From Chitinophagales bacterium (lineage in GTDB: Bacteria; Bacteroidota; Bacteroidia; Chitinophagales; Chitinophagaceae): a stretch of 64,000 nucleotides of DNA. A program made the position numbers and the translations under genes. Below the pieces are notes generated by a model. It worked only from the letters and a program-made list of their open reading frames with translations. It did no database searches and was not told the DNA's origin. Where the stretch lies: NCBI GenBank assembly GCA_017303835.1, contig JAFLBI010000001.1:2046001-2110000 (forward strand), written 5' to 3'. Shown piece by piece: positions 57,022 to 64,000 of the stretch (its first letter is position 1; each line of letters starts with the position of its first letter).

Positions 57022-59838
57022 TTATTTACTAATTGATAAATTATAGCCTTCCATAAGAATATGCGGAACATAATTAAATACACCTGTTAGATCTATCTTT
57101 CTTGACTCCCCTGGCATTAAGTGTATATAGCCATCTGAAAATAATGCTGGCAAAATATCTTCACCTCCTTTATCTTTTGCAAAAAACCTGACTCCAATAG
57201 CTGGATTTTTGCCCGTATTGGTGACTATAAATCGATACCCATCTTTATGCTTCTCTAAGGAACTTATTACTACCGAAGCTTCAATGAGCGTATTGAAATC
57301 TCTGAAATTAAGCTTTGTCCCACTGTTCCAATAATCATTATGGCTGACAATGACATTCTTATGTGAAAGCTGTAAACGAAGTAGCCAAGGCTGATCTACC
57401 ATCATAATTGGCTTTATCACATTCTCTGAAAGATGCAGAGCACTATTGGCTAAAATTTTTATTGGCAGTGTCGTATCTGAAAGTCTTATACCATTCAGGT
57501 CAAATTGCTGTATACGCGCTTCCACTTCTATATGTTTGCTACTATTATTAACAGCAACAATCTTTTTGTCGTGCATATTTTGCTGTATGTGCAATGGCTC
57601 TATTGCTTTTTTAGCGCCATAAAAAGATCCAAAGGTTTCATAATCCCATGAATAGGTTTGCCATATCATACTCGGCCATGCCGGGTGAGTCATCCATAGT
57701 AATACACCACTTGCATTCTTCCACAACTTATTATTCCAAGCTTCAAAAATGGCTCTGTGACTCTCATAATTAATCAACTGCACTTTTCGGGAAAAATCAG
57801 CAAGATTCTTAGGCTTCCCGTACAAACTATCTACTGCATTTAAATAACCTTCTAAATTCTGATTATTACTATGCAGATCATGATAGTGCCAAGCATCATT
57901 TATTGGCCACCAATCTTCCTTCTTAAGAAACTTCTGGATTGTTTTCTCAAGTGGAACAGAGAACGTACCAATTTCAGTACTAAATCCATCGGCATACTTT
58001 GTGAAATACTCACGTGGATCTTCTACATAATGCCATCCTCCACTCTGTCTTAAATTGATTTCTCTTGAATTTCCAATATAATGTCTTGTTCCATCTTCGT
58101 GAGTCAACATATCTGCAAGCTCATCTTCAATACCACTTGGTGCATACCCCTCATTTCTGGGGCACCATATGGCAATACTAGGATGATTTCTAAAGCGCTT
58201 AATAACCTGTTCAGCATTCTTTAACCATAAGGCCTGATCGCTTGGATTAAGATTGTATCCTTCAGTGGAAATCCAGAAATCATTCCAAACCAACATGCCA
58301 TATTCATCCGCGAGTTCATAGAACACTTTCTCAGTAGATTCTCCAGTCCAATTTCGGATCATATTAAAATTTGCATGTTTATGCAGCTTGAATGCAGGCT
58401 CAAGAGATGCTCTACTTATTTTTTTCATTGCATCATCCATTCCCCAGTTTCCACCTTTACAGAAAATTCTTTCTCCATTCACCTTGATAACCAAATATGG
58501 ATGAAACTCGGGAAGTATCTTCAAGCGAGAAGTATCAATACCCGACCTGATAGTTGGAATAAATATCTTATTTCCGACATCTAATCTTTGAACATTATCC
58601 AATAATGGAATAGTACTCTTTATATCTGTGGGGCTGTACTCAAATCGCTTTTGAATATGATCGGGAAACTGTGCAGCCAACTCATAACTTAATTCACGCA
58701 CGCCAAACCGAATGACATCTTTATCAGACAAGACACCATTAATAAACACTTGTGTCTGGAGCGTATACAAATGTTGATTTCCATAACCATTTGGCCACCA
58801 AAGTTTAGGCTGCTGAAAGACAAGCTGAGGAAATGATTGCGGATGAAATGCGATTTTTTGAATCTCGCCAGGCTTTAACTCAGCTTTTTGAATAACAGTA
58901 ACTGAGTCAATACGCGCCACAAACTCAACAATCTGTAATTTATTGGAGTGATTTTGAATTTCTGCTTCTACATGAACAAACGCTTTTGTTGTATCAGGCA
59001 AAGGCAAATCAGTAACAACTCTATGGTTTTGTACAGATACCACGCCTTGCATTTCGAGGTATACAGGTTGCCATATACCAATATTTCTATCTCTTATGCC
59101 CGGTACCCAATCCCATCCTTCGCTCGATATAAATGTTGGTCCATCCAGACAAAGTTGTCCTCCATTTGGCCCCATACCGGATTTGTAAGACTGTTCATGT
59201 GGAATACCAGGATTATGCGGCGGCTGTATCTTAATATATAAATGATTGACCTTTCCTTTTGTAACTAAGTGGGTAATATCAAACCTGCCTTCTACAAATG
59301 CCCCTGTCAACCCTCCTAAACAATGCCCATTAAGCCACACTTCTGCTTTGTAGTTAACTCCTTCCAGATTTAACCACATTTTTTTGTCAACGGGAAATGA
59401 TTTTATTTCAAATGACACATAATACCACCAGCTTTTTCTTGCTAATGACTCAGGAATACTAATATTGTTCAGCCCTATATAAGGATCCGGATATTTTCCT
59501 TGTTGGACCAGACTGGTTAATACAGTTCCTGGAACTGTAGCATTGTTCCACTGCTTATATTGACGTACTGGCTCTGACAATGCTGTTTTCTGTTGTAAAA
59601 AAATACTGTCCTCTGCGAGTAGCCATCCACGTTTTAGTTCAAACTTCTGCTGCTCAAAATTTACCTGTTGTACTTGGGGTGGGGCTGTAGCCTTGCTTAT
59701 GGGACGATCAATCATTCCCTTCGATACAGGCATTACTGAGTCGGCCTGCTTTTTTGTAAGCCCAAAATTCAATCTCGACTGAGCATCAGCTGCCATAAGA
59801 AAATGTAGTAGTAAACATGTGTATATATACTTCTTCAT
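57022..59838 (-). CDS. GH2 glycoside hydrolase (exo-beta-glucosaminidase/mannosidase type)
   Basis: 938 residues with signal peptide (MKKYIYTCLLLHFLMAADA). The N-terminal jelly-roll domain has NLEGVNYKAEVWLNGHCLGG; the catalytic barrel has IFCKGGNWGMDDAMKKISRASLEPAFKLHKHANFNMIRNWTGES, acid/base Glu in IAIWCPRNEGYAPSG (near 561) and nucleophile candidate Glu in GFSTEIGTF (near 622). The layout resembles exo-beta-glucosaminidases and beta-mannosidases rather than beta-galactosidases. The surrounding lyase, GH3 and esterases suggest a mixed, uronate-containing glycan. Substrate unknown. Confidence 0.9.
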   Translation of the reverse strand: MKKYIYTCLLLHFLMAADAQSRLNFGLTKKQADSVMPVSKGMIDRPISKATAPPQVQQVNFEQQKFELKRGWLLAEDSIFLQQKTALSEPVRQYKQWNNATVPGTVLTSLVQQGKYPDPYIGLNNISIPESLARKSWWYYVSFEIKSFPVDKKMWLNLEGVNYKAEVWLNGHCLGGLTGAFVEGRFDITHLVTKGKVNHLYIKIQPPHNPGIPHEQSYKSGMGPNGGQLCLDGPTFISSEGWDWVPGIRDRNIGIWQPVYLEMQGVVSVQNHRVVTDLPLPDTTKAFVHVEAEIQNHSNKLQIVEFVARIDSVTVIQKAELKPGEIQKIAFHPQSFPQLVFQQPKLWWPNGYGNQHLYTLQTQVFINGVLSDKDVIRFGVRELSYELAAQFPDHIQKRFEYSPTDIKSTIPLLDNVQRLDVGNKIFIPTIRSGIDTSRLKILPEFHPYLVIKVNGERIFCKGGNWGMDDAMKKISRASLEPAFKLHKHANFNMIRNWTGESTEKVFYELADEYGMLVWNDFWISTEGYNLNPSDQALWLKNAEQVIKRFRNHPSIAIWCPRNEGYAPSGIEDELADMLTHEDGTRHYIGNSREINLRQSGGWHYVEDPREYFTKYADGFSTEIGTFSVPLEKTIQKFLKKEDWWPINDAWHYHDLHSNNQNLEGYLNAVDSLYGKPKNLADFSRKVQLINYESHRAIFEAWNNKLWKNASGVLLWMTHPAWPSMIWQTYSWDYETFGSFYGAKKAIEPLHIQQNMHDKKIVAVNNSSKHIEVEARIQQFDLNGIRLSDTTLPIKILANSALHLSENVIKPIMMVDQPWLLRLQLSHKNVIVSHNDYWNSGTKLNFRDFNTLIEASVVISSLEKHKDGYRFIVTNTGKNPAIGVRFFAKDKGGEDILPALFSDGYIHLMPGESRKIDLTGVFNYVPHILMEGYNLSISK

Positions 59839-59850
59839 AATTGCTATATA

Positions 59851-61311
59851 TTATTCCCAATTATCTGTTCTAAATGGGTATGCAGGCAACCCATGCTTAT
59901 TCTGCAGATTGGTTACAGGAAAGTTGGTAAAAGCGTATCTAACTGCAACTGGAGCTTTTACAAGGGTTGAACTGAGCAGAATGCTGCTTCCCTCAATAAA
60001 TGCATCCGCTTTATAAAAAATCTTATCCGCACCAGCAATATAGAAATGCCTTGGTGCAGCACCATCATTGGTGTTCAATCCATTTACTACTGTTGACTTC
60101 TCGAATTCAATAATTACTTTTTCATTTCGAATAATCATGTTGCGAAAAACTGGTCCATATGGATTCTCCATTTTTCTTTTATATGTATTATGCAAGGCCA
60201 TCATAGCCAACCTTTCCCCAACAGGTTTTTTATTTGAAGGGTGAATTTGATCAGGGTCTCCTACATCCATCGTACAGACCATGGCAGTATTTTGAACAAG
60301 GGTAGTAACTTTGGCCTGAGCCTCGCGAAACAAAGCATACCTAAACTCTGTACTATCATTTTTCTTCCAATTATAGGGAGTCATTTGTACATAATAAAAG
60401 GGCATATTTGGCTGTTTGAAGAGACTACGCCAACTGTCAATAAGTTTAGCCATTAGCTTAGGATACATCGTAATTTCACCTGCATTCGATTCTCCCTGAT
60501 ACCAGAGCACCCCTTTGATAGAAAATGGTATTAGCGGATGTATCATGGCATTGTATACATACATCGGGCGTAATACAGGAATTTTATCCTGTGGATTCTT
60601 ATCGTATGGATCAATATAGACTCTTTTTAAATCAGGATCGCCTGCAAGTACACTCCTACTCATAAAAGCCTGACATGATGCACTGCCGATGGATGATTGA
60701 AATAAACCGATGGGCACGTCTAAAACCTCACTCAAACGTTTTCCAAAATAATAAGCAACACCACTAAACATGGCTGCATATTCTGGCAGACATTCTGTCC
60801 ATTGCCCTTTTGTAAAATCTCTCTGCACAGAATCGTATAATTTTTCATTACGATAAAGTCTTATTTTATCTGAAGCAGCACTGGCAATTTCTTGTGAATT
60901 ATTCAATACACCCTGATGGTAAGGAGGAACAGGACGCATACTCATTTCCATATTAGACTGCCCGCTACACAACCACACTTCTCCGATAAGCACATCCGTA
61001 AGGTTGATACTCGTATCCTTTGTTCTAACTAAGAGCTCATAACGTGTATAATCACCCTTCTTTGCTTTAGGCACCTTAAGTTGGCAGAAAAAAACACTAT
61101 CCGCTAAGGCCTTTACAATTAATGAGTCTTTTAGCCAGCTTGCCTTTATACTTACCCAATTACCAGGCGTTGTTTTACCCCACACGCTAAAAGGCTGTGC
61201 CTGTTGCACAACCATTTTAGACTGCAAAGGTGTTCCAAGCTTTAGCTTTTGGGCAAAAAGCTGTCCTGTATAGATGAACACAAATACGATCATCAATATT
61301 AACTGACGCAT
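59851..61311 (-). CDS. Sialate O-acetylesterase-like (SASA/SGNH) enzyme
   Basis: 486 residues from the ATG at 61311 (MRQLILMIVFVFIYTGQLFAQ signal peptide); an upstream Met would begin inside the lyase gene. The catalytic block GEVWLCSGQSNMEMSMRPV (Ser near 116) is the SASA/SGNH signature; LFQSSIGSASCQAF and IKGVLWYQGESNAG follow, with the late DPDQIHPSNKKPVGERLAM carrying the Asp-His pair. These enzymes deacetylate sialic acid or plant and bacterial sugars. It is four bases downstream of the lyase gene. It complements the CE7-type esterase, indicating a substrate with more than one acetyl position. Confidence 0.92.
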   Translation of the reverse strand: MRQLILMIVFVFIYTGQLFAQKLKLGTPLQSKMVVQQAQPFSVWGKTTPGNWVSIKASWLKDSLIVKALADSVFFCQLKVPKAKKGDYTRYELLVRTKDTSINLTDVLIGEVWLCSGQSNMEMSMRPVPPYHQGVLNNSQEIASAASDKIRLYRNEKLYDSVQRDFTKGQWTECLPEYAAMFSGVAYYFGKRLSEVLDVPIGLFQSSIGSASCQAFMSRSVLAGDPDLKRVYIDPYDKNPQDKIPVLRPMYVYNAMIHPLIPFSIKGVLWYQGESNAGEITMYPKLMAKLIDSWRSLFKQPNMPFYYVQMTPYNWKKNDSTEFRYALFREAQAKVTTLVQNTAMVCTMDVGDPDQIHPSNKKPVGERLAMMALHNTYKRKMENPYGPVFRNMIIRNEKVIIEFEKSTVVNGLNTNDGAAPRHFYIAGADKIFYKADAFIEGSSILLSSTLVKAPVAVRYAFTNFPVTNLQNKHGLPAYPFRTDNWE

Positions 61312-61315
61312 ATAC

Positions 61316-63247
61316 TTATTTATTGAACAGCACAACACTACTATTATCACGAATAACAGCTGTATTGCCGAAATCAATCTTGAATAAAGCTTCTTTAGTG
61401 TTATTGATTTTTATCGCCAACTTCTTGAAAGCATTATTCGGCGAGTTTCTCGTTAACGGGAATGACTGGCCCGGTAAATAACTAGCAGACAATACTACAA
61501 ACGATGCATTTACAGGGCTTCTCAGATATACTTTCATTTGTTTTTCACCCTGCTTCAACACAGCTGTTTTACCATTATCGCTAAGTTCAATATTGGCACC
61601 TGTATGCATAGACCACCATATCGTAGATGCTTGTTTACATATGACCGTATCTTGCACGGTGATAAAGCCATTATTTGTATGCATACCAATACTTCGCTGA
61701 TACAATAGTACATCACGACTATAACAGGAAGTAAGATCGGCTGTATAGAACTGATACCCCTGTTTCAACTGAAGTGGGCTTATTTGTGCAACCCCTTTCT
61801 CATTCTGATCTGGTCGTACATCAGGATTAATGACAAGCACATTTTTACCTTCTGCCCTCAATCGATAAAAATGCCATCTACCAGCTGTAGCTTGTATTTC
61901 AGGAGTGTCTAAATAATCTGGCTTTGTTGTTTTAGAAAAATAACCTGGAAAAGTATAATCATCCCTACCAAGATTACCAATGGCCCAAACCACTCCGTAT
62001 GATTGTATGTCAAAACTTCCTGCGTCAAGATGCCCATGATTAGCATTGTTTGCACCACCATGTATTGAAATAAATGCAGCAGTATCATTCCAAGATGATC
62101 TGATACTTGCAACTTCAATACCTCTCGTATAATTGGCAAGCGGAATATCTAACCTTTCATTTGTATTCTTCTCTACCAAAGCAGGATCATAATAAAGCAG
62201 ATCTTGCCAGGTAACATTTCTCTGAGTAATACTATTGTGATAGTTTAATGTGGCCAGCCCTTTATCTTGATAATGTCTAGCGAACCAAAAAAGTGTTTTT
62301 GCCTTTTCTGTTTTTATTGGGTCATCACCAATATTCAAGGCTGCTACCGGACCTGACATCAATACAGGAAACCACCCTGTTTTTTTAAAGCCTGAAATTG
62401 TATCCAGACCAAAGACTGTGCCCAGTCTTCTTTTAAGTGCTTCAAAAGTAATCGTGGTGTACATTAATCCATAACCCCAGTACATTAACCCTTCTTCGCT
62501 TTGCCCATCCGGAGAAAAATGCTGAATATATGTAGGTAATCTGTTCACTGCTAGGCTGATCACCTCTGCACACAAGGCCGGATTGTACTCAAATATTGCT
62601 AAAGCAGCCATGATGATTCCCCCATTACATATTCCATTCCAGTTATGATTGGCAGTTGACCACCATATATTCTTTCGCATTTGCTCTCTGCCGGGTATTA
62701 GCACAAACTTCATTACCGCATCGGCAAGCAGTTTTTTTTGTTCCTCTTTGATATAAGTTCTCAATCCGTTAATAGCAAATGCGACATCAAAAGCACCAAT
62801 ACCTGCATCTAAAAAATGGCGGTTAGCTCCCCAATCAGGGTAATTTGCCATTAATGCTAATTGTTTCCATGCCCTTGCAGCATAAATAGAATCTTTAGTA
62901 ATCTGATAACTAAGTATCAGTAAAGGTAATTGCGACGCGAATTGATGGACCGCTTTTACCCTTAGCTTGGCTTCATCCAAAGAATATTCCAATAATGGTT
63001 CTTCCAGAATTTTATTTGCTTCATGTATTGCTTTCCTGACTCCCAAAGCAACCAGTGAGTCTTTTGACTGAAGTTCATTAATACGCTTAATATCCTGATC
63101 ATTGAAAAAAAAACCTGTTTTATCTGCTGAGTGGCTGTTTGTATGCAGATAGCTTATTTGTTCGGGAGTGGTAATTTGAAAAACCTGTGCAGGAACACAC
63201 GGAATGTAACTAAAGCATACAAAAAGCTGAATGAGAAATTTATTCAT
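61316..63247 (-). CDS. Heparinase II/III-type polysaccharide lyase
   Basis: 643 residues from the ATG at 63247 (MNKFLIQLFVCFSYIPCVPAQ signal peptide). The N-terminal alpha/alpha toroid (about 50-320) has ANHNWNGICNGGIIMAALAIFEY (residues near 202, with the catalytic Asn/His candidates) and PDGQSEEGLMYWGYG. The C-terminal beta-sandwich has GGANNANHGHLDAGSFDIQSYG (about 397-418), with the HLDAGSF metal/active-site motif of the heparinase II/III superfamily. It should cleave a uronate-containing glycan by beta-elimination, which fits the KDG/KDPG genes. The PL family (PL12, 15, 17, 21, 33, 35 or other) cannot be fixed by eye. Confidence 0.9.
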   Translation of the reverse strand: MNKFLIQLFVCFSYIPCVPAQVFQITTPEQISYLHTNSHSADKTGFFFNDQDIKRINELQSKDSLVALGVRKAIHEANKILEEPLLEYSLDEAKLRVKAVHQFASQLPLLILSYQITKDSIYAARAWKQLALMANYPDWGANRHFLDAGIGAFDVAFAINGLRTYIKEEQKKLLADAVMKFVLIPGREQMRKNIWWSTANHNWNGICNGGIIMAALAIFEYNPALCAEVISLAVNRLPTYIQHFSPDGQSEEGLMYWGYGLMYTTITFEALKRRLGTVFGLDTISGFKKTGWFPVLMSGPVAALNIGDDPIKTEKAKTLFWFARHYQDKGLATLNYHNSITQRNVTWQDLLYYDPALVEKNTNERLDIPLANYTRGIEVASIRSSWNDTAAFISIHGGANNANHGHLDAGSFDIQSYGVVWAIGNLGRDDYTFPGYFSKTTKPDYLDTPEIQATAGRWHFYRLRAEGKNVLVINPDVRPDQNEKGVAQISPLQLKQGYQFYTADLTSCYSRDVLLYQRSIGMHTNNGFITVQDTVICKQASTIWWSMHTGANIELSDNGKTAVLKQGEKQMKVYLRSPVNASFVVLSASYLPGQSFPLTRNSPNNAFKKLAIKINNTKEALFKIDFGNTAVIRDNSSVVLFNK

Positions 63248-63252
63248 TTCTT

Positions 63253-64000
63253 TTATTTTAGAAAAGATGACCAATTTCCTGAGTAATAGGCTTTGTCTAG
63301 TTGTTGCTTTAGTTGTTGGTCATTACGGATTATTGCAGCATAACGCATATCCTGGTATAAATAAAAACTCAGCCAAAATCCATAGTCATATTTCTCTTGC
63401 AACGAATTAGGCGCTTTATAAAAAGCATACCAATATGTATTTATACCAGCAGCTTCAGCTATTTGAACAATCTGTTTAGCAAGTGTCCATTTTTTCTCTA
63501 CTTGTTGCTTGAATAAAGTAGATAACTGTTTATTGGTAGTTGTACCCGTTAGTATCAGCCTTTGTTTGTCTGAAATACCCAGCTTCTTAAATGAGACAGA
63601 ATCTTCGAATACTTTATCACCATCTAAATCATATAAAAGTTTGTCTACAAAACCATTTCCATCTGTATCCTCATACTTAATTACTGCAAATTTTTCGGGC
63701 ATCAATTGCAGTCTTTTTCTATTCCATTTTTCGTAGAATCCACCGAATCCTTGATAGGAAAAGGCTGTTTGGTCGATACGCCACGCCCCCCATTCAGCTC
63801 CAAATAAGTGAATTTTCCCATCAAAAGCACCAAAATAGATGGCGCCTTTACCCGAGTTATCCATATCAAATTCGCCTCTATCGCCTACTGCATCGGCTTG
63901 GCTATTATGGTCCAATCCGCCATTTTCAACCCCTGTCTTCCATAAATCCAGCGGATCATAAAATTCAACTCTCTCCCATCTGTTACAATCATCGTCTTCA
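63253..64000 (-). CDS. Partial glycan-operon protein, cut by the window edge
   Basis: The visible frame covers 249 codons from the window edge and stops at 63253; its start lies beyond 64000. A Met at 63915 occurs only as TTG, and the frame continues upstream (FYDPLDLWKTGVENGG) in sense. Recognisable blocks are DMDNSGKGAIYFGAFDGKIHLFGAEWGAWRID and an acidic calcium-loop-like stretch YEDTDGNGFVDKLLYDLDGD. The family is unknown to me. It precedes the lyase by five bases, so it is the first visible gene of the operon and may be a secreted binding or catalytic protein for the same glycan. Confidence 0.7.
   Translation of the reverse strand, partial: EDDDCNRWERVEFYDPLDLWKTGVENGGLDHNSQADAVGDRGEFDMDNSGKGAIYFGAFDGKIHLFGAEWGAWRIDQTAFSYQGFGGFYEKWNRKRLQLMPEKFAVIKYEDTDGNGFVDKLLYDLDGDKVFEDSVSFKKLGISDKQRLILTGTTTNKQLSTLFKQQVEKKWTLAKQIVQIAEAAGINTYWYAFYKAPNSLQEKYDYGFWLSFYLYQDMRYAAIIRNDQQLKQQLDKAYYSGNWSSFLK

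Noticed and set aside
1-64000. CRISPR arrays, insertion sequences, transposases or integrases.
   Set aside because: No regularly spaced repeats and no recognisable transposase or recombinase gene were seen; the HTH_17-like protein alone is not evidence of a complete mobile element.

Overview
The window looks like a chromosomal stretch of a Bacteroidota bacterium, most likely from the Chitinophagaceae or a close relative. The reasons are SusC/SusD pairs with N-terminal STN domains, an ECF sigma/FecR switch, DUF4421 and DUF4861 proteins, many lipoproteins and secreted proteins, a Bacteroidota-style promoter candidate (TTTG, then TAnnTTTG) and almost no Shine-Dalgarno sequences. No species call is possible from the sequence alone.

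Region 1 (1-28.6 kb) reads as core genome of moderate GC. It starts with small secreted or hypothetical proteins and the GTPase gene obgE. A phenylacetate catabolism cluster follows (about 5.4-13.4 kb): paaR-paaE-paaA-paaB-paaC-paaD plus paaG, paaI and paaY, all on the minus strand, with two sites resembling the PaaR operator. Next come a two-component pair, an orphan 2-oxoacid:ferredoxin oxidoreductase beta subunit, an S9 peptidase, an N-acetylmuramoyl-alanine amidase, a MarR/acyl-CoA dehydrogenase operon, an alpha/beta hydrolase, a GT2 glycosyltransferase, a lone Opp/Dpp-type permease, an O-antigen-ligase-like protein with a Wzz-like protein, and an Lrp/AsnC regulator.

Region 2 (28.6-49 kb) is visibly more AT-rich and looks accessory. 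Its left edge holds an unusual 170-nt RNA gene: a complete tRNA-Leu-like cloverleaf with an 88-nt insert in the variable arm and a strong terminator behind it. A DUF4143 ATPase follows. Then come two tandem SusC-SusD-thioredoxin blocks transcribed on the minus strand behind an ECF sigma factor and FecR anti-sigma factor; both susC genes share a near-identical leader. A small block of hypothetical genes (LytTR, excisionase-like HTH, Pro-rich membrane protein, zinc-ribbon protein, 344-aa unknown), separated by strong inverted repeats, closes this region.

Region 3 (49-64 kb) is one tightly packed minus-strand operon for breaking down an acetylated, uronate-containing glycan. It encodes a heparinase II/III-type lyase, GH2, GH3, two acetyl-esterase-type enzymes, DUF4861, an MFS transporter, 2-keto-3-deoxygluconate kinase and KDPG aldolase. 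Glycan is cut and deacetylated outside the cytoplasm, the MFS protein imports a product, and kinase plus aldolase feed the uronate carbon to pyruvate and glyceraldehyde-3-phosphate. The operon runs off the right edge.

The best candidate for something undescribed is the tRNA-like RNA at 28699-28869.
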